64,000 bases of DNA from Oligosphaera ethanolica (GTDB lineage: Bacteria > Verrucomicrobiota > Lentisphaeria > Oligosphaerales > Oligosphaeraceae), in NCBI RefSeq assembly GCF_030814695.1, contig NZ_JAUSVL010000001.1:3818227-3882226 (forward strand), given 5' to 3'. The notes beneath the pieces were generated by a model. That model ran no database searches. It was given only the letters and a program-made list of their open reading frames with translations, and was not told the origin of the DNA. Within the stretch, counting starts at the first letter, position 1, and each line of letters starts with the position of its first letter. Shown here one piece after another: positions 52,901 through 63,134 of the stretch. Position numbers and translations under genes: made by a program.

Positions 52901-53755
52901 CTACATGACGACGCATTGCAGGCCGCGGTCCTGGAAGAGGTCGGGTCGGGGCAGGACGGCGGCGTGTTCGTCGAAACCAGGCTGGTATTTGAGGCCGGCC
53001 ATGGCGTATTTGCTGCCGGCGCCGAGGTGGTATGGCAGGAGTTCGACGCGGAGCATGCCGGAGGGGCCGCTGAGGAGGTCGGCGCAGCGGCGCTGGTTGT
53101 CCTCGCTGTCAGTAACGCCGGGGATGAGGGGAATGCGGGCGATGAAGGCGTGGCCGCTTTCCTTGAGCCAGGCGAGATTGCGGAGGATAGGCGCGTTGTC
53201 CACGCCGGTGAGGCGGCGGTGCTCGGCGGGATCGGCGTGTTTGAGGTCTTGGAAGACCAGGTCCATGTGCTCGACAACGCGCTGGTAGGTCGCCAGCGGC
53301 GCGTAGCCCGACGTTTCAATGGCCAAATGGACGGGCTTGAGCAGCGGACAAAGCTCCAGCAGGAAGTCCGCCTGCGCCAGCGGTTCGCCGCCGGAAAAGC
53401 TGATGCCGCCGCCGTTGTTGAGGAAGAAATCGCGGTCGCGGAGGAGCTCGGCGGCCAGTTCGGCGGGCTCGCGCCAGACGCCGCAGAGGCGCCGGCAGCC
53501 TTGCGGGCAGACTTTGCTGCAGGCGCCGCAGGCGCGGCAGGGCTCGCCCGGCTGGCGGGGACAGACGCGCTTGCAGGCATCGCAGTGGATGCATGATTGT
53601 GGTGCAATCAGCAGCTGCGGCGCAAAGGACAGGCCTTCCGGATTGTGACACCACGGACATCGCAGCGGACAGCCCTTGAAAAAGACGGTCGTGCGGATGC
53701 CCGGGCCGTCATGCAGACAGAACTCGCGTACTTCAAATATCAGACCACGGCTCAT
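52901..53755 (-). CDS. Glycyl radical enzyme activase (radical SAM)
   Basis: 284 residues. The radical SAM motif is CPLRCPWCHN near 30-39. A ferredoxin-like insert with two further cluster motifs (CIHCDACKRVCP and CRACGACSKVCP) follows; such inserts mark activases of dehydratase or decarboxylase-type glycyl radical enzymes rather than simple PflA. SFSGGEPLAQ is the SAM-binding GGE motif. It would abstract the Gly hydrogen of the enzyme encoded at 56218-58284. The ATG at 53755 is preferred because GAAGAGG stands six bases upstream. The partner gene is 2.5 kb away rather than adjacent. Confidence 0.87.
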   Translation of the reverse strand: MSRGLIFEVREFCLHDGPGIRTTVFFKGCPLRCPWCHNPEGLSFAPQLLIAPQSCIHCDACKRVCPRQPGEPCRACGACSKVCPQGCRRLCGVWREPAELAAELLRDRDFFLNNGGGISFSGGEPLAQADFLLELCPLLKPVHLAIETSGYAPLATYQRVVEHMDLVFQDLKHADPAEHRRLTGVDNAPILRNLAWLKESGHAFIARIPLIPGVTDSEDNQRRCADLLSGPSGMLRVELLPYHLGAGSKYAMAGLKYQPGFDEHAAVLPRPDLFQDRGLQCVVM

Positions 53756-53873
53756 GAAACGCCTCTTCGTTATGCTCATCGCGCAGGAAACGCGCAGGGT
53801 ACCAGCGCTTGCCTACAATAGCCTGTTGTGTGGGAAGGGTGAATGGCCATGACCACAAAAAACGCGCGGCGGT

Positions 53874-54409
53874 CGTAATCAGTCAGTGTACACCCCGGCG
53901 CTTCGCTGGGACAATTTGCAGGAAACCCACGGCCAACCGCCGCCCAACCATCCGACCTTGATTTCCGCCGACCTTTGCGGCAGCGTGTTTCATAGGAGTC
54001 ATTGATATTGGATGCCCGATATGCCGCCGACGTCAACCCTAGGCAAGCTAGTGAGTTCCATTGCCCCTTTGGTCCCAGTCAGCTTCGCCGACTGGGGCCA
54101 AAGGGGCCGAGGAACACGGGCGTAAAGGACGCGCTACCCAGGGCGGCGCGCGCCTTCGGCGCCGCTTGCCCTGGGCTAGTATGTTTCGCGCTTTCAGCGC
54201 TTCTGCCGCTTCGCGGCGGAAATGCACGACGAGAAAAGGCTGCTTGGTTGAACAAGTGCCATGGATACCGTTAAATGAAGAGCATCGGTTTCATAGGAGT
54301 AACCACCCCGGTGGGGAAAACACCGGGGACAATTTGCAGGAAACCCACGGCCAACCACCGCCCAGCCATTACACATAGGTGGCCAACCAGGCAGCGGATT
54401 TCATAGGAG
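53874..54409 (+). repeat. Composite A-B-A repeat, short B
   Basis: A reverse A unit (53874-53998), a forward short B (53999-54288) with the GCCCCTTTGG, CCCAGGGC and CCGCTTCGCGG stems, then a truncated reverse A (54289-54409). Each junction is TTTCATAGGAG. It is the mirror image of 35614-36055. No gene is seen from 53780 to 54647. Confidence 0.8.
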
Positions 54410-54647
54410 CCAAATGCTATTAGATGGACGACATGCTTCTTGCTGGCGCGGTGGGACGGGACGTGCCGGGCGAATGTAGTGCCCTTCAGGCGCTTTTCCA
54501 GGTTGTTGGCACACTCTGGTTGCGGTGTCCTCCGGGCTCCTCACTTGGGGCCATGCATGGTGCGGCCCATTGGGCTGAACTAGGCCAATATTACCCAGGC
54601 GCACAATCCGCACTATGACCTGAAAGCTGCGCACCGTGATCTACCAT

Positions 54648-56071
54648 TCAACCTTCAACCACTTCCCAGTGGCCGGTTTTTCTGGAGCCTATACGCCGCA
54701 GGAAGCCTGCTTCCTTAAGTTTTCTTATATTGCGCATGATGGTAGTGCGGTCCTTATGGGTTATTTCCGCCAGTTCGTCATATGAAACAGCTGTATTTGA
54801 CTGAATAAATTCAAGCAATTGCCTCTGGATGCCAGATAAAGGTGCTTTTATAGGTGCGGCCTTCTTTCTTTTATGCACCTTTAAGGCATCTTTATCTGCC
54901 AAATCCAATACTTCTGCCGTCTTGCGATGAACTGTGGCCGTGAACAGGCAGCCGTCGTGGTCATCGGTCAAGTCGATGGCGGACCACTTCTCCAGCGCCC
55001 GCTTGATGCCCGAACCCAAGCCGTGGTACGGTAGCAGCCCCTTGGCCACGTAGGAAACCAAGGTTGGATTGCGGATGTTGGAATTTCCGGCCCGGATCTT
55101 CTCCACCGTCAGATTGTTGGGAAGATGCCCCGGGCTGATTATCTCAATGCGGTTGTCGAAGATAAAGAGGCGGATCGGGGCGCTGACCAGATAATCCCGG
55201 TGCACCAGGGCATTGACCAGCAGCTCCTCAAACACCGCTTCAGGAATCTCCGGTGTACCGGGCGCGTTCACCCCTCGCCCGGCCTGCATCTTGTGCAGAT
55301 TGCGCATAACAAAGGCCAGCGCCCCCTCGAAGAGCTTAGGCAGTGGTCCGGCAAAGTCTTCGGTGTCGAGGTAATCGGTGGCGTGTATTTTGTTGCCTGG
55401 GTAGCGAATCGCTTTGAGCACGAATTGCGGAACGATTCATTCTGGCTGCTCGGCAAACAGCAGCACACCGGCCAAGTTCAGCCTGCCGGCATCGGTGGCC
55501 AAGTTCATGTTTTGCAGCAGCCGGGTCAGCTCGGCGGGGGAATCGGGGAACTCTTGTTTGTATACATCTCGCAAGAAATCGCGGAAGCGCAGCTTGTCCA
55601 GCTTGTCGATCCCCGCCTTGGTGGGCAGTTCGTCGGCATGGAACTGGTTGGAAAACTGAAACAGGCGGCGCAGTTCTTCCTTGGAGTTCACCCGCCGCTT
55701 GTCGGCCCCGGCCTTAAGCCAGATCACCCCGTTCTTGTCGAAATAGGGCTTGTCAATCCCCTGGGCACAGACAGAACGATGACAATGCGGTCGTTTGCCA
55801 TGGCCAGGTTCTCGGTTTGCACGGCCAGTGGGCTGCGAACCAGTTGGCTGGCGGAATTGCTGATGAGCTGGTTGACGCGGGTCACATCCTCCCCGGAAAG
55901 CCCCGGCGTCGTCCCATCATCGGCCACGCCGATAAAGATGGTACCGCCATTGGTGTTGGCGAAAGCCGCCATCTCTGCAGCCAGAGAGTCGGCATTCCTG
56001 ACATCCGCTTTGAACTGGCGGCTGGAGTCTTCGCCGAGGGCAATTTGGGCGAGGAGGTCAAATCGTTTCAT
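54648..56071 (-). pseudogene. AlbA_2-domain ATP-binding protein, disrupted
   Basis: The three frames join into one protein of about 475 residues: an AlbA_2 domain (KRFDLLAQIALGEDSSRQFK, FANTNGGTIFIGVADDG), a middle region (WLKAGADKRRVNSKEELRRL), the ATPase part (ELLVNALVHRDYLVSAP, LGSGIKRALEKW) and a C-terminal winged helix. Two lesions are visible. One C is missing in the run at about 55766, where restoring CCCC gives VPQGIDKPYFDKNG. An in-frame TGA stands at 55434-55436 where relatives have a sense codon after QPE. The gene is therefore probably inactive unless the lesions are sequencing errors. Confidence 0.8.
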
Positions 56072-56217
56072 ACCATCAATGCCTCCATGCCATATTCGGC
56101 GAGCGGTTCCCAAGTGTTGTTCGGGCTACTTCTCGGGCGCCTGCGCAGGAATGATGAACGCAATTCGTGCAATTCCCATTGCGTGGGGTGGTTCTCTGTG
56201 GCTGATGGCTCTGGCTA

Positions 56218-58284
56218 TTACGATCCCATGCTCATTTCGACGCGTTGGATGACGTGGTCCTGGTATTCCTTGTCGAGCTCGATGAAGTATCCGCTCCAGC
56301 CCCAGACGCGGACAATGAGGTTGCGGTATGCCTCGGGGTGCTTCTGGGCTTCTTTGAGGCGGTCGCGATTTACGGCATTGAGCTGCAGCTGATGTCCGCC
56401 CTGTTGGGCGAAGAACTGCACGAGCTGTGCTACTTTGCGGATGCCGTCGGCTTCACGGAAGGCGCTGTCGTGGATTTCCAGGGTGAGGGGGCCGCCATTG
56501 CACACGCGCTGCAAGTGCTCTTTGGTGAAGGATTTCACCACGGACATCGGGCCTTTGACGCGCACATTGAGGCTCGGCGCGTAATTGGCCGGGAAGGGAT
56601 GGCCCTTCAGGCGGCCGTCAGGCGACGCCGGCAGTTCGTTGGCGTGCCAGATGTAGTACATGGCCGAGCCGGTGCCCGCGCGCCAAATACCACCACGACA
56701 GTTCCGACGGCCCGCCCAGGCATCGGCGAATGAATCGAGCAGGGCGGTGCCCAGCGCGTCGACGTCGTCGTTGTCATTGCCCATCTTTGGCACGTCGTAC
56801 CTCGTGGCGGCGAGCAGCTCGGGCTGGCCGTTGAAGTTGTCGTCAACGGCTGTTACCAGCTCGGCCAGGGTGAGGCGTTTCTGCATGAAAACCAGCTGTT
56901 TGATGGCCATCAGCGAGTCCGCGGCGGTGGCCAGGCCGGTGCCGTGGACGCCGAAGTTGTTGTACTTGTTGCCGCGGGACACGTCCCGGGCGGCGTCAAT
57001 GCGGCCCGTGCAGAGCACGGAAGCAAAGGGCCCCGGCAGCATATCGACATTGTTTAGGGACGCTTCCAGCTTGTCGGCTTCGGCGCTGGTCTGCTGGCGG
57101 ACGTCCGCCATGAAGTCGTCAAAGGTCTTGGCTTTGGAATTACGCATGACCGTATCGACCATGCGCGGCATGGAGAAGGCACCGATGTTGGGAATGTCCA
57201 TGCCGCAGCCCGGGATGATGAATTCCCAGCAGGCGGCGACGGAGTAGTCGCGGGCGTCTTCGAGCTCATAACCGAATTTAACCAGCGCCGGAATGACCAC
57301 GTCGTCATTGCTGTACTGGGGGAAGCCCAGGCCCTGCTTGGTCAGCTGCGTGGCCAGTTCCAGCACCGGCAGGGGCGTGCGCGGCGTGATGCGCAGATTG
57401 ATTTTCGGGTCGATGAGCTTCAGTTCGTAGCATACTTCCAGGCACATGCTGGTGAGCAGATTGTAGGCGTCCTGGCCATCGCGGGTGCAGCCGCCAAGCA
57501 TGAGTGTCTGGCCATTGTCGCCCTGTTGCACGCCGACATAGAGATCGCTGTCGCGATTGAATGACAGGAAGAATTCGGCAAGGAGGTCGTAGGCCTCGTC
57601 CTTGCTGATGCGACCGGCGTCGAGATCGGCTTTGAGGTACGGGTAGAGGTACTGGTCAAAACGGCCAATGCCCACGTGGTACTCGCCCTCGCACCACAGG
57701 GTGTAGTGGAGAATGCGCAGGAACTGCAGGGCTTCATGGAAGGTGCTAGCGCCGTATGCCGGCACTCGTGCCAGCAGCTTGGCCAGCTCGTCACGACCGG
57801 CGGCGACAGCCGCCTGGCGGTAGCGCTCGGCGAGGTCCAGTACGGCGTTGATGCCGCAGAGGGCGCTGGCGAGGAATTCCTGCCCTTCCTGGTCGTTGTC
57901 GTCCGTGGCGCGCTTCATGCGGGCCTGGATTTCCTGCTTATGAGCAAGCAGCCCGGCTTTGATCGTCGACCCGAAGTCCGGGCTGAAATTAAATACCACG
58001 CCTTTTTCGTGGTAGTACGCCTTAGCGCGCAACGCGGACATTTCTTCTTCCGTGTAGAGGTCGGGAATTTGTTTGACGGTGCGGATGTAGGCGATGCGTT
58101 CGTCAGCCAGGAACGCCGGTTTTTCGGCCGCGAGCATATTCGCCAGCCCTTCGGCCGCCCGTTCCATCGGCTGGAGCTTGCGCGAGGCGAAATTCTGCGC
58201 CAGATTCCATTTGACATCGCGGCGCAGGTGGTGATGGGAGAAGGCCAGCAGATAGTCGCGTTGGGTCGCTATGCGCTCATTCAT
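56218..58284 (-). CDS. Glycyl radical enzyme, non-PFL type
   Basis: 688 residues. The glycyl radical loop at the C terminus is RVWGWSGYF (659-667) with Gly662 as the likely radical site. The active-site loop reads AACWEF with Cys352 followed two residues later by Glu354. Pyruvate formate-lyase has two adjacent Cys here; a single Cys with Cys-x-Glu is characteristic of dehydratases, decarboxylases and C-N lyases of the family. The substrate is not known. It is shorter than most relatives (750-850). Oxygen sensitivity of these enzymes indicates an anaerobic lifestyle. The activase is on the same strand 2.5 kb downstream, beyond a pseudogene and repeats. Confidence 0.87.
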   Translation of the reverse strand: MNERIATQRDYLLAFSHHHLRRDVKWNLAQNFASRKLQPMERAAEGLANMLAAEKPAFLADERIAYIRTVKQIPDLYTEEEMSALRAKAYYHEKGVVFNFSPDFGSTIKAGLLAHKQEIQARMKRATDDNDQEGQEFLASALCGINAVLDLAERYRQAAVAAGRDELAKLLARVPAYGASTFHEALQFLRILHYTLWCEGEYHVGIGRFDQYLYPYLKADLDAGRISKDEAYDLLAEFFLSFNRDSDLYVGVQQGDNGQTLMLGGCTRDGQDAYNLLTSMCLEVCYELKLIDPKINLRITPRTPLPVLELATQLTKQGLGFPQYSNDDVVIPALVKFGYELEDARDYSVAACWEFIIPGCGMDIPNIGAFSMPRMVDTVMRNSKAKTFDDFMADVRQQTSAEADKLEASLNNVDMLPGPFASVLCTGRIDAARDVSRGNKYNNFGVHGTGLATAADSLMAIKQLVFMQKRLTLAELVTAVDDNFNGQPELLAATRYDVPKMGNDNDDVDALGTALLDSFADAWAGRRNCRGGIWRAGTGSAMYYIWHANELPASPDGRLKGHPFPANYAPSLNVRVKGPMSVVKSFTKEHLQRVCNGGPLTLEIHDSAFREADGIRKVAQLVQFFAQQGGHQLQLNAVNRDRLKEAQKHPEAYRNLIVRVWGWSGYFIELDKEYQDHVIQRVEMSMGS

Positions 58285-58407
58285 GGTCGGCTCCGGGGGA
58301 GGGGTGAAACAAGGATGGATAGCAAGTCAATTTGCCAATAATGTAGCCTGCCAAGTGCCAATGCAAAGCGGCCTGTTAGGAATTATTCTTGTGAAGGCGC
58401 GGGCCGC

Positions 58408-58586
58408 GCATTGATACCAGCTGGTCCAAAGGGGCATCTGGGACCGTGGGGACCGGTTGGCGCTGCGCTGGGACGAGGACTCACGACTCTCACGTCTCAC
58501 GACTCATGGCTGGGACTACGGGGACTGCCGAGACGCTAGGGAATGACTCCCGACGTCAGAGACTGATTGGCTGACTCCCGGGGCTA
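58408..58586. repeat. Intergenic repeat D, second copy
   Basis: It begins CATTGATACCAGCTGG, like the inverted end of the copy at 5652, and contains CTGGGACCGTGGGGACCG and GACTCACGACT strings shared with 5676-5730. Its right side meets repeat B at 58587. Confidence 0.5.
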
Positions 58587-59152
58587 CTCCTGTGAAACCG
58601 ATGCTCTTCATTTAACGATATCCATGGCACTTGTTCAACCAAGCAGCCTTTTCTCGTCGTGCATTTCCGCCGCGAAGCGGCAGAAGCGCTGAAAGCGCGA
58701 AGCATACCAGCCCAGGGCAAGCAGCGCCGAAGGCGCGCGTCGCCCTGGGTAGAGCGCCAGTATTGTTCGTGTTCCTCGGCCTCTTCGGTCCCAGTCGGCG
58801 AAGCTGACTGGAGCCAAAGAGGCAATGGAACTCGTTGATTGCGGCGGCAATTTTGCGCTGTGACCCTTCGTCGCAGGTCTTATAGGCTGCCCCTTCAGTG
58901 GTCTTTTGGGTTGGGGCACCTTACCCAGGGCGACGCGCCCTGGGCTATCTTGGGGCGCACCTTCGGTGCTCATAACCTCGGCGAATGATCTTGTGCATGG
59001 TTACCAATCAACTCATCGCCGGCGATTGCCGCATGCTATGTGAAAAGCATTGCTCCTATGAAATCCGCTGCCTAATGGTTGGGCGGCGGCGGGCCGTGGG
59101 TTTCCTGCAAATTGTCCCAGCGAAGCGCCGGGGTGTACACTGACCGATTACG
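58587..59152 (-). repeat. Composite repeat, long B plus A
   Basis: A reverse copy of the long repeat B (58598-59049, compare 31093-31574) followed by a forward A unit (59053-59152) that lacks about 30 internal bases and ends in the alternative tail CCCAGCGAAGCGCCGGGG, then TGTACACTGACC. From 59153 to 59535 I see no gene; a promoter for hsdM is presumably there. Confidence 0.8.
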
Positions 59153-59535
59153 ATTGGTCAGAAACTTGCTTGTTTGGCATTTCCCTGAAGGGGGCTTACC
59201 GGCTATATTGCACGCTGCGCGCTTGGGATTGAGCTCAGGGGCTTTGCTTGCCGGCGCGAGTGAGTTATGCCATGGCTTGAATGCACACGGTTATAGCCTA
59301 TGGCTGTGGGATGTCTTGGCGGAAGCAGTCATACCGGCAGCCTGTTCTTGGAGCTCTGATCGGTCTCTGACAAAAAGTGCCAGGCTGTGAGAGGGCCATG
59401 AGCGTGTATACGTGCAAAGCGTGGTAAAACGGAATAATGTTCTTTGTGAAGCTGGCAAAAGAGGCAAATTGAAACTTTCCGCAGACGGACGTCGCAGCTC
59501 GGCAAGCCGAGGCTCGACAACAAGGATACCTACCT

Positions 59536-61671
59536 ATGGCCCCTGGCAATTTTCAGCAACTGGCAAATTTCATCTGGTCGGTAGCGGATTTACTGCGCGG
59601 ACCCTATCGGCCGCCGCAGTACGAACGGGTTATGTTGCCGTTGACAGTGCTGCGCCGTTTTGATGCCGTTTTGGCTCCCACCAAGGAATTGGTTCTCAAG
59701 CGTTACGAGGTCTTGAAGGACAAGGACCCGCAGTTGGTAGATCGGGTTTTGAATGAACTCGCCAAGGATGATGATGGCCAGCCGCTTGGCTTTCACAATC
59801 ACAGTCCGCTCGATTTTGGCAAGCTCAAGGGTGACCCGGATAATATCGGCCAGCATCTCGTCGGCTACATCAAAGGTTTTTCTGAGAATATCCAAAATAT
59901 CTTCGAGCGCTTCGAGTTTGAGCAGGAAATCACCAAGCTTGAAGATGCCAACCGCCTCTATCAGGTGGTATCGCAGTTTGCCGAAATAGACCTTCATCCT
60001 CGGCAGGTTGACAACATCACCATGGGTTTGGTGTTCGAGGATCTGATCCGGCGCTTCAACGAGGCGGCCAATGAGACCGCTGGCGACCACTTCACGCCGC
60101 GCGAGGTGATTCGCCTGATGGTCAATCTGCTGCTGGAGCCTGATACTCAGGTGCTAACTCAGGCGGGCAAGGTCGTGACCATTTGCGATCCGGCCTGTGG
60201 CACTGGTGGTATGCTGGCCGAGAGTCAGAACTGGCTGCGCGCTCACAATGAGCAGGCTACGGTCAAGGTCTACGGCCAGGATTACAATCCGCGTTCCTAC
60301 GCTGTCGCTGCCTCCGACCTGTTGATCAAGGGTCATAAGGACAGCCGCATCGAATACGGCAATACTCTCACCAACGACCAGTTCTCTGATATGCGTTTTG
60401 ATTACCTGTTGGCGAATCCGCCATTCGGTGTGGATTGGAAAGCAGAACAGAAGGAGATTTTGCGCTGGCCCAATTTTCGTGGCTACAGCGGCAAGCTACC
60501 GCGGGTTAACGATGGCGCCTTGCTGTTCTTGATCCACATGATTGCCAAGTTTCAGCCGTGGCAGACTGGTGACCGCGACAAACCGGGGACGCGCGTGGCC
60601 ATCGTTTTCAACGGCTCGCCGCTGTTTACTGGCGGTGCGGGCAGCGGTGAGAGTGACATTCGTCGTTGGCTCATTGAGCATGATTGGCTGGAGGCCATTG
60701 TTGCTTTGCCGGAGCAGATGTTTTACAACACTGGCATCGGCACCTTTGTCTGGGTGCTCAGCAACCGCAAGGAGGCACACCGCAAAGGCACAATTCAACT
60801 CATTGACGCGCGTGAACGCTGGACGCCAATGAAGCGCAGTCTTGGCAACAAGCGCCGCTGTCTGGATGAGAAGGCCATCAATGACGTGACTCGCGAGCAT
60901 GGCGCCTTGTCTGTATCCCCAACCAGCAAGATTTTTGACAATGCCGACTTTGGCTACCGTCACGTCACCATTCTGCGCCCCTTGCGCCTCCAGTTCCAGA
61001 TTACCCAGGAGGCCAAGGAACGCTATCTCGACAGTTGCCCAGAGCTGCTTGACGCCGTGTTGGCTATCGAGAAGGCGTTGGGCAATGATGCGCATCACGA
61101 CTGGAATGCCGTGTGGGCGGTGGTGCAGAAGATCGTCAAGAGCCTGCCGGATGATCAGGGCTGGGCCAAGGGCGCCAAAGGCACGGCGCAGAAAAAGGCC
61201 TTCCGCGAAGCCTTTACCGAGGTCAATGCCAAGGCGGTACCGGTCGTTGCCAAAGAACACAAGAAAGTCGAACTGGATTTTGCTGCACTGTTCCCAGGTC
61301 AGGATTGGTCTGGCGCGACGTCACGAAGCCGCGACGAGATTGCAGCGTTGTTGGGATTGCACCCGGCAGGGAAGGGCAAGTGGGTCGAGTATGAAGCCGA
61401 CGCGAACTTGAAGGACGCTGAGAATATTTCCCTCAAAGATGATGTCGTAAGCTACGTGCTACGCGAAGTGCGGCCTTACGTGAATGATGCCTGGATTGAT
61501 CGCGACTCCCTTGATGAGCAGGACGGCGGCATCGGCAAGGTCGGCTACGAGATCAATTTCAATCGTGAATTCTTCCAGTACCAGCCGCCGCGGCCGCTGG
61601 CCGAGATCGATGCCGAGCTGGCAGCGGTGGAGAAGCGCATCATGGGCTTGCTGCGGGAGGTGACAGAGTGA
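59536..61671 (+). CDS. hsdM: Type I restriction-modification methyltransferase subunit
   Basis: 711 residues. The N-terminal HsdM_N domain (FQQLANFIWSVADLLRGPY...) leads into an N6-adenine methyltransferase. The SAM-binding motif I is CDPACGTGGML near 217-227, and the catalytic motif IV is NPPFGVDW near 294-301. A C-terminal extension ends AELAAVEKRIMGLLREVTE. It methylates adenine in the host recognition site with HsdS. The start follows an AAGGAT site. It overlaps the next gene by 4 bp (GTGA). The nuclease subunit hsdR is not in the window and would be expected further right. Confidence 0.93.
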   Translation: MAPGNFQQLANFIWSVADLLRGPYRPPQYERVMLPLTVLRRFDAVLAPTKELVLKRYEVLKDKDPQLVDRVLNELAKDDDGQPLGFHNHSPLDFGKLKGDPDNIGQHLVGYIKGFSENIQNIFERFEFEQEITKLEDANRLYQVVSQFAEIDLHPRQVDNITMGLVFEDLIRRFNEAANETAGDHFTPREVIRLMVNLLLEPDTQVLTQAGKVVTICDPACGTGGMLAESQNWLRAHNEQATVKVYGQDYNPRSYAVAASDLLIKGHKDSRIEYGNTLTNDQFSDMRFDYLLANPPFGVDWKAEQKEILRWPNFRGYSGKLPRVNDGALLFLIHMIAKFQPWQTGDRDKPGTRVAIVFNGSPLFTGGAGSGESDIRRWLIEHDWLEAIVALPEQMFYNTGIGTFVWVLSNRKEAHRKGTIQLIDARERWTPMKRSLGNKRRCLDEKAINDVTREHGALSVSPTSKIFDNADFGYRHVTILRPLRLQFQITQEAKERYLDSCPELLDAVLAIEKALGNDAHHDWNAVWAVVQKIVKSLPDDQGWAKGAKGTAQKKAFREAFTEVNAKAVPVVAKEHKKVELDFAALFPGQDWSGATSRSRDEIAALLGLHPAGKGKWVEYEADANLKDAENISLKDDVVSYVLREVRPYVNDAWIDRDSLDEQDGGIGKVGYEINFNREFFQYQPPRPLAEIDAELAAVEKRIMGLLREVTE

Positions 61672-63134
61672 GCATTGACCGGCCAGAAAATGATCTGCTT
61701 GGCATCTTGGCCGAGCTGCGAAAATTGCCCCGCGAAACTGAATGGGCCGAGTTCAAACATAACAATGCCCAACCAGACGAGATCGGAGAATACCTCTCTG
61801 CTTTGGCCAATTCCGCTGCCCTCACCGGCAAGGTACACGCTTGGCTTGTGTGGGGCGTGGATAACGACACTCACGAGGTCATCGGTACCACATTTATCCC
61901 GGCAACCACGAAAGAAGGCAACGAGGAGCTGGAAAGCTGGTTGCTGCGTTTGCTATCCCCAAAGATCAACTTTCACTTTTACCGTTTTCAGGCCGAAGAC
62001 AAGCCAGTCGTCCTGCTAGAAATCAGCGCAGCTTTTCGTCATCCGGTGCAGTTCAAGGGGGCGGAGTATATCCGCGTCGGCTCTTATAAGAAAAAGCTCA
62101 AGGACTTCCCGGAAAAAGAGCGAGAGTTGTGGCGGGTTTTCGATCGCACCCCTTTTGAAAAGGAAGTTGCCGCTGAAAACATGGTTCCCGACGAGGTTCT
62201 TCGGCTGCTTGAATACTCCGCCTATTTTGACCTGCTCTCCCGTCCGCTACCCGAAGGCCGGGACGGCATTCTGTCGGCCCTATCGGCTGACGGCATGATC
62301 GCTCCGGGCAAGGGTGGCACATGGAATGTCACCAACCTCGGCGCCGTGCTGTTCGCAAAACGGCTGGCCGATTTTCGAACGCTCACCCGCAAGGCGGTAC
62401 GGGTGGTTCTTTATCGAGGCGAAAGTCGAGTAGAAACCGTGCGTGAGCAGGAGGGCAGCAGGGGTTACGCCACGGGATTCGAAGGGCTGATCTCCTTCGT
62501 CACCAATTTGCTGCCCAGCAACGAGGTCATTGGTCAGGCGTTGCGCAGGCAGGTTCCCATGTTCCCTGAACTGGCCGTCCGTGAGTTGGTGGCCAACGCC
62601 ATCATCCACCAGGATTTTCATATCACCGGCACCGGGCCCTTGATAGAAATCTTTGCGAACCGTATGGAGATTACTAGCCCTGGTTTGCCGCTGGTGCAGA
62701 TCGACCGTTTTCTCGACAGTCCTCCACGCTCCCGCAACGAGGCGCTGGCCTCCTTCATGCGCCGCATCGGCGTTTGCGAGGAACGCGGCAGTGGCGTCGA
62801 CAAGGTGGTCTTCGAAACCGAGTTTTTCCAGCTTCCCGCTCCTTTGTTTGAAACCACGGACGAACACACCCGCGTTGTTCTCTTCGCACACCGCGAGTAT
62901 AAGGCCATGGACAAGGCCGATCGCGTGCGTGCATGCTATCTGCACGCCTGCTTGCGTTACGTGCAACGGGACTATATGACCAACACCTCCCTGCGTAAAC
63001 GCTTCGGCATTGATGAAAAGAACAGTTCCATGGTCTCTCGCATCATCAAGGATACCGTCGAGGCCGGTCTGATCCGTTGTCATGACGAAACGGTCGGCAG
63101 CCGAGCCAGAAAGTACTTGCCTAGGTGGGCATGA
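61668..63134 (+). CDS. AlbA_2-domain ATP-binding protein in RM locus
   Basis: 488 residues. AlbA_2 domain first (ETEWAEFKHNNAQPDEIGEYLSAL, WLVWGVDNDTHEVIG), then the GHKL-like part (RELVANAIIHQDFHITGTG, EERGSGVDKVVFE) and a C-terminal winged helix (TNTSLRKRFGIDEKNSSMVSRI). The GTG start is clear: GGGAGG seven bases upstream and a GTGA overlap with hsdM. Lying inside an hsdM-hsdS operon, it may regulate the system or act as an accessory defence gene. Schlafen-like AlbA_2 proteins are recurrent in defence islands. Confidence 0.82.
   Translation: MSIDRPENDLLGILAELRKLPRETEWAEFKHNNAQPDEIGEYLSALANSAALTGKVHAWLVWGVDNDTHEVIGTTFIPATTKEGNEELESWLLRLLSPKINFHFYRFQAEDKPVVLLEISAAFRHPVQFKGAEYIRVGSYKKKLKDFPEKERELWRVFDRTPFEKEVAAENMVPDEVLRLLEYSAYFDLLSRPLPEGRDGILSALSADGMIAPGKGGTWNVTNLGAVLFAKRLADFRTLTRKAVRVVLYRGESRVETVREQEGSRGYATGFEGLISFVTNLLPSNEVIGQALRRQVPMFPELAVRELVANAIIHQDFHITGTGPLIEIFANRMEITSPGLPLVQIDRFLDSPPRSRNEALASFMRRIGVCEERGSGVDKVVFETEFFQLPAPLFETTDEHTRVVLFAHREYKAMDKADRVRACYLHACLRYVQRDYMTNTSLRKRFGIDEKNSSMVSRIIKDTVEAGLIRCHDETVGSRARKYLPRWA

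Noticed and set aside
54648..56071. Programmed frameshift or TGA recoding in the AlbA_2 gene
   Set aside because: There is no slippery heptamer with downstream structure, no SECIS-like element evident, and two separate lesions occur; simple decay or sequencing error explains it better.
56218..58284. Pyruvate formate-lyase proper
   Set aside because: The active-site loop has one Cys followed by x-Glu rather than two adjacent Cys, and the activase has extra iron-sulfur motifs.
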